NCBI RefSeq assembly: GCF_900129315.1
Contig: NZ_FQUS01000006.1
Coordinates: 185,791 to 249,790, forward strand
DNA: 64,000 nucleotides
Source: Fodinibius roseus
GTDB lineage: Bacteria > Bacteroidota > Rhodothermia > Balneolales > Balneolaceae
Direction of reading: 5' to 3'
The translations under genes and the position numbers were made by a program. Below, one piece after another: positions 19,054 through 28,110 of the stretch (within the stretch, counting starts at the first letter, position 1; each line of letters begins with the position of its first letter). A model generated the notes under the pieces. That model saw nothing but the letters and a program-made list of their open reading frames with translations. It did no database searches and was not told the DNA's origin.

Positions 19054-19864
19054 TTAAAAATTTACGTTCTAAGTAGACTAAAACTAATACCGTTCCAAAT
19101 GCAGTGAAGAATAATGGATATTGCGGTTCGGAAAAATATTCAATTTGTCCAGTTTTAGCTAAAGCATCTGCTATTCCATACATAGCAAAGAAATTGTGAA
19201 AAATGATCGTACCATATATTTCACGAACCAGAAAATAAAATATTCCTGTGGCTACACCTATCCCTGTTAATAGTAACACCATAGAAAGTGTATTAAAGGG
19301 GGGACTGTGGGCATAGTGATAAAGTCCAAAGATGACAGCTGAAGACAGAACTACAAAGATGGCCATAACTGCTGTAGGAAAGTCTCTACTGATCCATTCA
19401 ATAGCACCCCCAAAAACTACCCAACAAACCATAACCTCAGCAGTCGATACCACAAATACTTGGGAAAAGACATTTGCGAGAACAACGGGTTCCAACGTCG
19501 GTGGACCCTGAAGTACGAATATAAAAAATCCCAGGATTGTACCTGTTATAACACCAATTAAGGTTCTGCGTGTATCCCTGAATCCAAATCGTTTCAGTTT
19601 GACATCGACTTTCTGAACAAAGTAACAGAGAGTTATAATTGTCCCTATGACTCCAATCAGTACATTGGCGATTAGGGTATAGACCAGTCTATCATCTACT
19701 GCTTCTGGGCGATTAAAAGTAAGAATCCTTCCCTCAAGCAAATAGGTCGTACCTGTCCATATTAAAAATAGGATTACAACTACCAAAAATATTTGGGTAG
19801 AAGATGTTGGAGAATCTGAGAAATTGGAGTTACGTACTTGTTTGTTTTGTATGTCTTCACCCAT
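19037..19864 (-). CDS. CPBP-like multi-helix membrane protein, degenerate catalytic motif
   Basis: A 275-aa protein with about seven hydrophobic segments. Its layout resembles CPBP (CAAX/bacteriocin-processing) intramembrane peptidases. A helix with TAEVMVCWVVFGGA sits where the EExxxR motif is expected but has one acid and no Arg. GLYHYAHSPP and IFHNFFAMYGI supply the two histidine helices. It may be a non-catalytic relative or belong to another family. It overlaps the upstream DUF6064 gene by 8 bp and is surely cotranscribed with it. Confidence 0.6.
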   Translation of the reverse strand: MGEDIQNKQVRNSNFSDSPTSSTQIFLVVVILFLIWTGTTYLLEGRILTFNRPEAVDDRLVYTLIANVLIGVIGTIITLCYFVQKVDVKLKRFGFRDTRRTLIGVITGTILGFFIFVLQGPPTLEPVVLANVFSQVFVVSTAEVMVCWVVFGGAIEWISRDFPTAVMAIFVVLSSAVIFGLYHYAHSPPFNTLSMVLLLTGIGVATGIFYFLVREIYGTIIFHNFFAMYGIADALAKTGQIEYFSEPQYPLFFTAFGTVLVLVYLERKFLRNKCL

Positions 19865-20522
19865 AGGCTGTTTCTAAACCATCCCTAGTTCGATTACGAT
19901 ATACGAGCATCGATATGGCGATGATGCCAGCTACAAGTAATCCAATGTCTTCTCTTATTCCGAGTTTGATAGCTGCGGTGAAACCTATAACAGACCATAT
20001 GCCAGGAATGATAAGCAGCCACCATGGTGCGTGTTGTCGCGTCCAGAGTAGGAGGCCAAAAGTGAATATGGTTGTGGGACACGGGGCAACCCCGAATACA
20101 GGGGAGCTGGGGTAAGTATGACCAAGAATCGCACCAATTATCGGATATATTACCATTGCATACACAATAAGAATAGCTCCAATAATACCGTATGCATCGT
20201 TCCTGTAGCCAAAGTTTAACTCATTTCGTAAGAAACCAAAATACGCAAACAATAGTCCCTGTAGTAAAAAAATAGCTCCAAAAAGGAACGCAGCCTGATT
20301 TATCTGACTGAAGAATGTGATGTGGTAGGCCATCCCCATCCATATCCACATTCCAAATAAGATAAGACTGTTAACTTTGTTAGCATATGATTGCCACCAT
20401 ACTGACAAACCTATGGAAACGAGACCTAAAACATATGCTACAACCTGCATTGGCCAGATTGCCAAATTGTATTCTCGAAATACCTGAAGGAATTGCTCAG
20501 TTGTAAATGGTAGGTCTACCAT
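19857..20522 (-). CDS. DUF6064-family membrane protein
   Basis: A 221-aa protein with six hydrophobic helices. The beginning FTTEQFLQVFREYNLAIWP and the segment VFGVAPCPTTIFTFGLLLW are marks I associate with DUF6064. Function unknown; no enzymatic motif. It is the first gene of a two-gene unit within the attC-bearing island, a kind of small membrane-protein gene often carried as an integron cassette (inference). Confidence 0.75.
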   Translation of the reverse strand: MVDLPFTTEQFLQVFREYNLAIWPMQVVAYVLGLVSIGLSVWWQSYANKVNSLILFGMWIWMGMAYHITFFSQINQAAFLFGAIFLLQGLLFAYFGFLRNELNFGYRNDAYGIIGAILIVYAMVIYPIIGAILGHTYPSSPVFGVAPCPTTIFTFGLLLWTRQHAPWWLLIIPGIWSVIGFTAAIKLGIREDIGLLVAGIIAISMLVYRNRTRDGLETAYG

Positions 20523-20645
20523 AATATCCCCACTATATATTCTTATTTACATACAAATAATAAATTATCCCATTTTCTATATTAAGTTGATTTTAGGAAA
20601 CTGATTGTGGGGAAAAACCTTATTATGCTATTTGTTCGAAGTTCT

Positions 20646-20778
20646 GTATAACGGCCTGCGGTTTAACCGGCTTGGCCTTATGGGCAAATAAGGTAATTAA
20701 AAATTGGGTATTTCTGTGAGTATAAGAATTTTGATATGGCAAATGGCGGCCAAGTCCACGTTCAAACCGCTGTTAGGC
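20646..20778 (+). mobile_element. integron attC-like recombination site
   Basis: A 133-bp imperfect palindrome. Its ends are GTATAAC (R''-like, 20646-20652) and GTTAGGC (R', 20772-20778, an exact GTTRRRY match). Inside, GCGGTTTAACCGGCTTGGCC faces GGCCAAGTCCACGTTCAAACCGC. The two arms pair over about 20 bp except for single unpaired bases (an extra G in TTTGAAC, an extra A in GGACTTGG), like the extrahelical bases of attC sites. The middle 65 bp is an AT-rich loop. R'' departs from RYYYAAC at one base. No integrase or second attC is seen in the window. Confidence 0.75.
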
Positions 20779-20906
20779 AATTCATCAGTTCTTCAGTGGC
20801 ATCCTGGTCCATTTATCATGTTTTTTATGATCATATTACCAGTTGTTGAAAAGTAGAAATTGGATTAATATCCATTTCTTAAAACGACCAACAACACAGG
20901 ACAAAA

Positions 20907-21908
20907 ATGAAAGCTGCAGTATATGAAAGGTATGGAGATCCAGAGGTGGTGCAGATACAAGAAATTGAAAAGCCAATCCCTGGAGATGATGATATTCTCA
21001 TCAAGGTAATCGCTACCACGGTAAGTGCGGTGGATAGCATATTTAGAAGGGGTAATAAAATGTTTCCCAGATTGGCCACTGGAATTGTGCATCCCAAAAT
21101 ACCTGTTCTTGGCACCGAGCTGTCGGGCGTTGTGGAATCAGTCGGAAAAAAAGTCCATGAGTTCAGCCCAGGTGACCCGGTGATTGCTGATAGCGGGACG
21201 AACTACGGAGCACATGCGGAGTATTTAGTAATCTCTAAAAAGGATCCGGTCATATTGAAACCAAACAATCTCTCTTTTAAAGAAGCGGCCGCAGTTACCT
21301 ATGGAGCATTAACAGCACTCGCGTTTCTGCGAGACAACGGGAAAGTACAATCCGGACAGAAGGTCTTGGTTCTCGGGGCCTCGGGCAGCGTTGGGAGTTA
21401 CGCGATTCAGCTTGCCAAACATCTGGGGGCTGAAGTGACTGGCGTTTGCAGCAGTGGAAACGTCCAGCTTGTCAGAACCCTGGGGGCCGATCGTGTGATC
21501 GATTATAAAAAGGAAAGCGTGACGGACCAATCCGGCCGTTGGGATGTAATTTTCGATACCGTCGGTAAATACTCCTTCCCGGAATGCAAACATATGCTCA
21601 CAAACAAAGGGTTATACTTAACCACTGTATTGAGCTTTGCCATACTCGGCCAAATGGTGATGACCTCTGTTTTAAGAGGCAAAAAAGCAGTACTAGCCCT
21701 GACCGGTTTAAGACCGGCGGAACAGAAAAACAGCGATCTGGCCTTCATCAAAAATTTAATTGAAAAGGGAGAACTGCATCCGGTAATTGATCGGAGTTAT
21801 CCTCTGGATGAAATTTCCAAAGCATACAGCTACGTGGATAGTGGCCGAAAAAAAGGCAACGTGGTCATAACTGTTGCACTTGAGGGAGGAAGAAAATACC
21901 ATGGATAA
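20907..21908 (+). CDS. zinc-free MDR oxidoreductase (quinone reductase-like)
   Basis: A 333-aa medium-chain dehydrogenase/reductase. The N-terminal GroES-like domain has GTELSGVVESVGKKV and PGDPVIADSG. The Rossmann part has VLGASGSVGSYAIQLAKHLG and the NADPH-side motif VTGVCSSGNVQLVRTLGADR. The structural and catalytic zinc ligands of alcohol dehydrogenases are absent, so it is most like NADPH:quinone or enone reductases. Its last 8 bp overlap the start of the next gene. Confidence 0.88.
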   Translation: MKAAVYERYGDPEVVQIQEIEKPIPGDDDILIKVIATTVSAVDSIFRRGNKMFPRLATGIVHPKIPVLGTELSGVVESVGKKVHEFSPGDPVIADSGTNYGAHAEYLVISKKDPVILKPNNLSFKEAAAVTYGALTALAFLRDNGKVQSGQKVLVLGASGSVGSYAIQLAKHLGAEVTGVCSSGNVQLVRTLGADRVIDYKKESVTDQSGRWDVIFDTVGKYSFPECKHMLTNKGLYLTTVLSFAILGQMVMTSVLRGKKAVLALTGLRPAEQKNSDLAFIKNLIEKGELHPVIDRSYPLDEISKAYSYVDSGRKKGNVVITVALEGGRKYHG

Positions 21909-22320
21909 CCCCCTAAAACAGAAAGCACGGCTGGCAGGGATACTATACTTGGTTATTATCATCTGTGCCGGGTTCAGCGAAGGGTATATCCGGCAGTCTC
22001 TCATTGTCCCGGGAGATGCTGGTGCGAGCGCTGCCAACATACAGGAATCTGCTCTACTCTGGCGATTCGGACTGGCTGGTGATCTGATTGCTTTTATGTG
22101 TGATGTGGGAGTATCTATTCTACTCTATCAGTTGCTGAAACCGGTCAGCCATACGCTTTCCCTGATCGCGGCTTCGTTCCGGTTGATCGCCCATCCGGCT
22201 ATTGGGAGCCTGAACCTGCTCAACCACTATCTCGCACTGAACGTGTTGCAGCATCCTGGGTACCGAGAAGTGTTCGGGCCGGAACAGCTGGCACCATGTG
22301 AAACGCTGGGTAACACGTAA
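21901..22320 (+). pseudogene. DUF4386-family membrane protein, truncated 3' end
   Basis: Starts MDNPLKQKARLAGILYLVII, the usual DUF4386 opening, and runs normally through SFRLIAHPAIGSLNLLNHYL and GYREVFGPEQLA (about 130 aa). It then enters foreign sequence (PCETLGNT) and stops. Intact members are about 220-240 aa, so the last two or three helices are lost. The break near 22300 is the left junction of the inverted regulator fragment. Confidence 0.75.
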
Positions 22321-22464
22321 GGAAAACAGGACATAGAGATAAAGCAGTGGTCCGTGTAGCAAGGGGAGAGGATGATGAATCCCGGCTAAACTGGGGTAAG
22401 TTTCCCAGTATCCCTGTAAATGGATAAAATAGCTAAAGAGGTGTATCCCAAAAATGAACATCAA
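22306..22464 (-). pseudogene. inverted fragment of an AraC-type membrane regulator
   Basis: On the minus strand this encodes MFIFGIHLFSYFIHLQGYWE and HHPLPLLHGPLLYLYVLFSL, the second and third helices typical of membrane-anchored AraC-type regulators. The remainder of such a protein lies just downstream on the plus strand. Continuing the minus-strand frame runs into antisense DUF4386 sequence, which locates the junction. About 155 bp appears inverted. Confidence 0.65.
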
Positions 22465-23243
22465 TGGTGAATAATGGGTTAGGGGATAGTTACTCATTTT
22501 TTATCACATTTTCGCTGGTGGCCTTCCTTACTTCGGGTGTTGGATATGCCATTACTTCGTACCAAATGTTGAATCGCTACCAAGATTTCACCAAGCATAA
22601 TTTTTCTTTTCGGAAATCAATTGACTTGAACTGGCTCAAACACTTTATCTGGGGGATCGGGCTAATTTTTGTTATAGCAATAACATTTGCAGTTTCCCAA
22701 GAATGGTTGGGAATCAATTTTGGTTTTAATACAGACATCATTTTCTATTCCTTAATCATACTTTTCATCTTTTATGTTGGTTATTCAGGGATTATTCATC
22801 AAGGAACTTTTTCCGTCAATAAGAATTCAAATCAACTCGCCGAGCCTAAAACTTCAGGTGAATACAACCATTCTGGTTTAAAAGAAGTAGATGCATTATA
22901 TTATCATCGGCATCTTACCGAAATCATGGAAACCCAAAGACCGTACTTGGAACCAAAGCTTTCACTAAGTACACTCGCAGACTATCTCGACATATCTCCG
23001 AACCACCTCTCCCAAGTCATTAATCAATATGAAGAAAAAAATTTCTATGATTATGTAAATGAGTACCGGATTGAGGAGTTTAAAAGAAGAGCTCTCAAAC
23101 CAGAAAACAGCAATTACAGTATACTGGCTATTGCTTATGATTCTGGTTTTAATTCCAAATCCTCATTTAACCAAGTTTTCAAAAAGATGGTCGGCCAAAC
23201 CCCCTCTCAATATTTGAATACTCGCAAGGTATCCACTTCATAA
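22464..23243 (+). pseudogene. AraC-type membrane regulator, 5' part missing
   Basis: A 259-aa remainder with about four hydrophobic helices (FFITFSLVAFLTSGVGYAI and others) and a complete C-terminal AraC DNA-binding domain: LADYLDISPNHLSQVINQY, YVNEYRIEEFKRRAL and IAYDSGFNSKSSFNQVFKKM. Intact relatives have about 110 more N-terminal residues; part of these is found inverted upstream. The ATG at 22464 could still express a DNA-binding protein, but normal membrane sensing is unlikely. Confidence 0.75.
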
Positions 23244-23488
23244 CCGATACTTCGTCTTACTCCTTTGCTCTTAGGGTAGTCTGACTTTCTGCACTGTCCA
23301 GCTTTGCTTTTATTCGAGGAAATGATAATTCCATTCACAGCTATATACTGATTTGCCAAAAAGTTGAGGTTCTATCAAATATATAGGTCCAGCCCTATCA
23401 CTCTGGACGCCTAATACGTTCACCCCTACAGGTTAGGACGATACATAACTGGTTGACTTTGATATTGTAACAAAAAGTCAACAATCCA

Positions 23489-23608
23489 ATGGTACAAAAA
23501 TCCAGATTCAAAGCCGGTAAAATTATCGAAATTTTGGGTTTTACAATACTGGTAATAGTCAGTATAGCAGTAATGGCTGTGGTTATCTGGATCAATTGGA
23601 TGAAGTAA
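23489..23608 (+). CDS. possible 39-aa single-helix membrane peptide
   Basis: An ATG frame with a basic start (MVQKSRFKAGK), one hydrophobic helix (ILGFTILVIVSIAVMAVVIW) and a short end INWMK. It stops 24 bp before the next gene. No strong ribosome site. Unknown family; could be a genuine small protein or a remnant. The 245 bp before it (23244-23488) show no gene. Confidence 0.4.
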   Translation: MVQKSRFKAGKIIEILGFTILVIVSIAVMAVVIWINWMK

Positions 23609-23632
23609 CTCTAACCAATAGTCCCTCCAATC

Positions 23633-24655
23633 ATGAACCAAATAAAAACCCTTCTACTTTCAACAGTGAGTACCTATCTATGGACTCCTAAAAAAAAGAA
23701 AGGATCGGCCTATAAGAACCTGTCAGGTATTTTACTTATTGGCTCTTCACTTTTATATACCCAACCTGTACTTGCTCAACTAAGACCGAGCTTATCATTC
23801 GGGCATGAGACATGGCCCTCAATGTCGGTTTCAAATTTAGAGCTTGACCAAACATATAACCAAGGTCTAGACGATCTTAAGGTTTGGACAGATACCAGGT
23901 TTATACGCGGATCATATCCTATCATAATGCAAGGTGGACTAATGTTTTTAGATGTCCAGCCCGGATTTCAGCGAATTGAGTTCAGACATGAAAATTGGAC
24001 TGAAGAATTACCACGTCCTACCGATGCTTATATCATTGATCTTAATATTATAGTTCAGCGTCAACTGAAAAATCGTTGGTCGCTACTTGGTCAGGTTACT
24101 CCGGCAATAAAGTCAGGGCTGGAAGAAAAGCTGGCAGGACAAGACTTTGCTATTGAAGGTGCATTTCTTGCCATTCGACAAGCAAATGAACGTTTCGCAT
24201 TTGGCTTTGGTGCTGCTTACTCAACAAACTTCGGTGCTCCGATTCCCATTCCTTTGTTACAATTTGATTACCAAGCATCACTCTGGGCCGGGGGACCTGC
24301 ATGGCGAGGCAACGCCTTACTGCCATCAAGTATTGAAGCATGGGTCATTCCAACTCGACGGGTGGAAATTGGCATACAATTGCAATCACTGGGTGATCGT
24401 CACCACATAACAGAAATAGGAACTGTTCCTTTAGATAAACCTTACTCAGACTACTTTGATACCGTTCTGGGTCCATCTGTCATTGTTTATCTCACCCCAT
24501 GGTTAAATCTAAATGTAGAGTCCGGAATTTCTATATACCGTCAAATGCAAATAACTGATGGCAGGAATGAAGTTATCAAATTTGAGCCTGATCAGGCAGG
24601 CTTCCTGCGCTGGAAGTTTACAGTTGGAGGTCAATCACCATTAAGAGATGAGTAA
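23633..24655 (+). CDS. DUF6268-like outer-membrane beta-barrel protein
   Basis: A 340-aa protein whose N-terminus has a long basic lead and then a signal helix ending PVLAQ. The remainder alternates short amphipathic strands and turns (FGHETWPSMSVSNLELDQ, IIDLNIIVQRQLKNRWSLLG, RVEIGIQLQSLGDRHHI) and ends in a strand near LRWKFTVGG. This fits an outer-membrane barrel resembling DUF6268 proteins. Function unknown; codon use is AT-rich like its island neighbours. Confidence 0.6.
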   Translation: MNQIKTLLLSTVSTYLWTPKKKKGSAYKNLSGILLIGSSLLYTQPVLAQLRPSLSFGHETWPSMSVSNLELDQTYNQGLDDLKVWTDTRFIRGSYPIIMQGGLMFLDVQPGFQRIEFRHENWTEELPRPTDAYIIDLNIIVQRQLKNRWSLLGQVTPAIKSGLEEKLAGQDFAIEGAFLAIRQANERFAFGFGAAYSTNFGAPIPIPLLQFDYQASLWAGGPAWRGNALLPSSIEAWVIPTRRVEIGIQLQSLGDRHHITEIGTVPLDKPYSDYFDTVLGPSVIVYLTPWLNLNVESGISIYRQMQITDGRNEVIKFEPDQAGFLRWKFTVGGQSPLRDE

Positions 24656-24760
24656 AAAAATATTATCTGGAATAGCTTAAAAAGCTAGTATGATGAATTA
24701 CGGCATACACTGAATAACATAATGAACATCATAACTTTAGTATTTTCGAGGCACTGAAAA

Positions 24761-25645
24761 ATGAAACACTCAAAGAACCCCTCCACAGATTCGTTTACGA
24801 TTTCCTCTATTATCCCATTTCTGATCATTACATTTGGTATAGCATGGGGAATTATTGCATTATACATCTTCCTGCCGGATCAAATGGCTAGTGTCTTTGG
24901 TCAATTAACAGGAGAGCATCCCTTGTTCTATCTTGCAACGTATGGGCCTGCAATTGCTGCACTGACTATCGTTCTATATAAAACTGGACTTAAGGGCACC
25001 AAACGGTTTCTCAGTCGCCTCTTAATGTGGCACGCCCCTGCTGCTTGGTATCTATTTCTAATTCTTGTTGTTCCAGCTCCCTTTTACATTGGAGCCGCCA
25101 TAAAAGGGCTTCCTTTAGCCGAAATGTTCCCTGTTTCATCATTAGGTACCTATCTTGTGGCTCTCTTCATGTTTGCTATAAAAGGTCCGATCGAGGAAAT
25201 AGGATGGAGAGGATTTGCGCTTCCTCTATTGCAGCGCAAAATGTCACCACTTTGGGCGGGACTCCTAATTGGTATCATTTGGGGATTTTGGCATCTGCCC
25301 GCCTTCCTATTAAGTGGGACTCCACAAAGCGCCTGGTCTTTTTCTGATTTTTTTATCGGCACCATTGCGCTCAGTATCATCGCAACGGCCCTTTACAACG
25401 CTTCTCGCGGTAGTATCTTGCTCCCAGCCCTATTCCACCTTCAAGTTATAAATCCGCTCTGGCCTGATGCCCAACCCTATGACACGATTCCATTTGTTAT
25501 TGTTGCTATCCTGGTTGTTTGGCTGAATCGGGAAACAATGCTCAAGAAGAATGGCGGTGTTACAGCGATTCTACTGCCACTAAAATCTAAGGAGAATGAA
25601 ATGAAAGAGGTAAAAAATAAACGACCGGTATCCCACAGAACATGA
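24761..25645 (+). CDS. CPBP-family intramembrane metalloprotease
   Basis: A 294-aa membrane protein with about eight helices. The catalytic set is intact: GPIEEIGWRGFALPLLQ (EExxxR), GIIWGFWHLPAFLLSG (first histidine helix) and LPALFHLQVINPLW (second). Bacterial members process peptides or act in self-immunity. Good matches to the family centre, in contrast to the degenerate relative at 19037. A charged tail (KENEMKEVKNKRPVSHRT) follows the last helix. Confidence 0.88.
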   Translation: MKHSKNPSTDSFTISSIIPFLIITFGIAWGIIALYIFLPDQMASVFGQLTGEHPLFYLATYGPAIAALTIVLYKTGLKGTKRFLSRLLMWHAPAAWYLFLILVVPAPFYIGAAIKGLPLAEMFPVSSLGTYLVALFMFAIKGPIEEIGWRGFALPLLQRKMSPLWAGLLIGIIWGFWHLPAFLLSGTPQSAWSFSDFFIGTIALSIIATALYNASRGSILLPALFHLQVINPLWPDAQPYDTIPFVIVAILVVWLNRETMLKKNGGVTAILLPLKSKENEMKEVKNKRPVSHRT

Positions 25646-25703
25646 CCACATCGAAAGATAAAGAAATCATGATATGGTACTTTAAAACAAAAATTTGATC
25701 AAT

Positions 25704-26954
25704 ATGGATTACCAAAAAGAAACTTACATTCGGCTGAAATCCTCAGGGATATTTCAAAATGTCCTGTTTATTCTGACGGCCGGAATTTTCTTTCTAGCTT
25801 GGAATTCACCGAGTCAATACGAGAAAAATGCAGAAGAAGTATCAATCACCACAGGTAATATTAGTCTGAGGGATGTATTCCAAGAAACCCTAGATTCGAT
25901 GCGTGTGAGCTATGATCTTCCCGGTGCTACAGCCGCGTACGTGTTGAAAGACGGCACAGCAGGAGTTGCCGCTTCAGGATTTGCTGATGTAGAAGTGGGT
26001 ACTCCCATGACCCCTAAATCTCGTATGCTGGCAGCAAGTATCGGGAAAACTTTTGTAGGAGCGACTGCAGTTTCATTAGCAGATGAAGGCGTGTTGGATC
26101 TGGATGTTCCAATAGTTCGGTGGTTAGGTGACAGATCATGGTTTACCCGTCTTCCGAATCACGATAGTATAACATTGCGCCATTTGCTCACCCATCGATC
26201 GGGACTTCCTAATCATGTTTATATGGACGAATTTGCAGCCGAAGCCTCCCGGAGATGGCGTGCACAAAATCTTCCGTTTCCACCGGACTCACTGGTTCAG
26301 TTTATATTGGATAAGCCCCCATTATTTGAGGTCAGTGAAGGTTGGGCGTATACAGATACGGGCTTTATACTTGTCGGCATGATCATTGAACAGGCAACTG
26401 GCCGGGGCTATTATGCTCTTATTGAAGAACGATTTCTGATTCCGCTCAATTTAAAATTCACAAGTCCCTCAAACACCCGAGTTCTATCAGGACTCGCATC
26501 CGGATATGCAGCTGAGAACGCATTCGGATTTCCAGAAAAAACAACAACATCAGAGGGTGAGATGGTTTGGCATCCTGGCATAGAATGGACAGGGGGCGGC
26601 TTAGTCAGCACCTCAAGTGATTTGGCCCGGTGGGGAGCATATCTGTTTGGGGGAAAAGCTTTATCAGGAGAGGCTCTCAATCTGCTGCTTGACTCTAAGC
26701 CGATTGATTCAAGCAACCCAAAAGTTCAATACGGTATGGGAGTTGCTATCTATCAGGATGGGCCTTACGGCAGGGTCTATGGACATGGTGGATGGATTCC
26801 TGGATATAGCTCCAGTCTTCGTTTTTATGAAGATTATGGTGTTACAATCGCATTTCAGATCAACACCGATATTGGAATTGTAGAAGATACCAGCTCGGTG
26901 GTACAAACCATGGAATCCCGGCTGGCTGAGATAGTGCTATCATCGAAGCAATAA
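25704..26954 (+). CDS. serine hydrolase, beta-lactamase class C family
   Basis: A 416-aa exported protein starting at the ATG at 25704 (MDYQKETY), with an uncleaved-looking signal helix. The active-site set is SIGK (LAASIGKTFVG), the Tyr motif GWAYTDTGF in place of YxN, and the HxG box YGHGGWIPGYSS. HLLTHRSGLPNH is typical of EstB/D-aminopeptidase relatives. Likely an esterase or peptidase on envelope material rather than a resistance enzyme. Convergent with the barrel protein gene after 43 bp. Confidence 0.88.
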   Translation: MDYQKETYIRLKSSGIFQNVLFILTAGIFFLAWNSPSQYEKNAEEVSITTGNISLRDVFQETLDSMRVSYDLPGATAAYVLKDGTAGVAASGFADVEVGTPMTPKSRMLAASIGKTFVGATAVSLADEGVLDLDVPIVRWLGDRSWFTRLPNHDSITLRHLLTHRSGLPNHVYMDEFAAEASRRWRAQNLPFPPDSLVQFILDKPPLFEVSEGWAYTDTGFILVGMIIEQATGRGYYALIEERFLIPLNLKFTSPSNTRVLSGLASGYAAENAFGFPEKTTTSEGEMVWHPGIEWTGGGLVSTSSDLARWGAYLFGGKALSGEALNLLLDSKPIDSSNPKVQYGMGVAIYQDGPYGRVYGHGGWIPGYSSSLRFYEDYGVTIAFQINTDIGIVEDTSSVVQTMESRLAEIVLSSKQ

Positions 26955-26997
26955 ATAATTATCAGAAACTATTATACTTTGTTTAACAACATTTAGG

Positions 26998-28110
26998 TTA
27001 AAACGCCTCTCCAAATTGCAGATAAAATCCAGTGGATTCCTTACTTATGCCGAAATCAATGCGCACATTCGTTGGATCGTCTTTATTGATGTTAAAACGC
27101 AAGCCGGCACCGGCCGTCCACTTGTAGTTATCTAGCGAGAAATGCTCAAAGCGGTTCCAAACCTCCCCGTTTGCAGCAAAAACCGTGAAGCCGAACCTGC
27201 CGATGGCATGCTGTCGAAGTTCTGCCTGTATCTGGGCGGCATTTTGATCCCGGTACCTACCGCTGTAATATCCACGATTAATACGATCGCCCCCCATGGT
27301 TGCCAAATCATTGAAGGGCGGGTTTCCCGAATGAAGCGTAACCAGACTCTGCATTGCAAGTACGGTCCGGCTATTGCCTGACAATTCCAGGTATTTTCGC
27401 GCATCCAACTCATAGAGCGTATAAGATTCAGTACTGCCCAACCAGTCCGGGTTCCCCATAATTGTGAATTGCACAAAATGATTTCGGGTAGGCATCATGT
27501 TACTGTTTCGGCGATCCCAGCGCGTTATCCAGCCAATCCCTGCCGTTGTGCTCCCACCCGCACCACTGACATCTGGCGGAGCTATTCGTTCTCCATCGCT
27601 ATCTTCAAACGACACGTTATAAAGCTTGGACAAGCGTACCTGGGGCCCAACAAAGAATCCCGGCTCTATTTGCCGCAACAGGTTCTGTTCCAGATTTACC
27701 TGGGTATAGAGCGAGGTCACCTCATCCGTCTCGCTACTAGAGGGGCCTACTCCCCAGTAGCTTTCCGGGAAGTAATTGACAAAATAGTTGCCGTTCAAGG
27801 TCCAACTTTCTCCCGGCAAAACAATATCAGGAAGTACGCTAAAGAGGATCTGATTCTTTACAGTATAGATCGCTGAGGTAAACACGCTTGAGGAGCGGGT
27901 TTCGGGGCCAGCTGCACCAATTTTAAACTGGGGAACAACCACTGCCCCAAACAGGAATCCCGTCTCAGGGCTTGATCCTATGGCCGGTAAAAAAAGAAGC
28001 TTGTTTTTGTATTCGGGCAGAACAACCAAGGTACTGTCCTGTGCACTCAGAGAAGTAAGTGACAAAAGTTGAAATGCGGTTAAGAGGAAAGCTATGATGA
28101 CAGATTTCAT
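26998..28110 (-). CDS. outer-membrane barrel protein, BamA/TamA (surface antigen) type
   Basis: A 370-aa exported protein (signal ending SLSAQ). It begins its domain with LFLPAIGSSPETGFLFGAVV and contains GWITRWDRRNSNMMPTRNHF, a hallmark of surface-antigen barrels. MGGDRINRGYYSGRYRDQN matches the lid-loop region and the ending is YLQFGEAF. No POTRA domains, so it is barrel only. Its ATG overlaps the stop of the upstream hydrolase gene (ATGA), making it the last gene of a four-gene operon. Confidence 0.82.
   Translation of the reverse strand: MKSVIIAFLLTAFQLLSLTSLSAQDSTLVVLPEYKNKLLFLPAIGSSPETGFLFGAVVVPQFKIGAAGPETRSSSVFTSAIYTVKNQILFSVLPDIVLPGESWTLNGNYFVNYFPESYWGVGPSSSETDEVTSLYTQVNLEQNLLRQIEPGFFVGPQVRLSKLYNVSFEDSDGERIAPPDVSGAGGSTTAGIGWITRWDRRNSNMMPTRNHFVQFTIMGNPDWLGSTESYTLYELDARKYLELSGNSRTVLAMQSLVTLHSGNPPFNDLATMGGDRINRGYYSGRYRDQNAAQIQAELRQHAIGRFGFTVFAANGEVWNRFEHFSLDNYKWTAGAGLRFNINKDDPTNVRIDFGISKESTGFYLQFGEAF

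Noticed and set aside
23385..23450. Second attC-like site (GCCTAATAC...GTTAGGAC)
   Set aside because: Short, with poor arm pairing and a non-matching R'' box.
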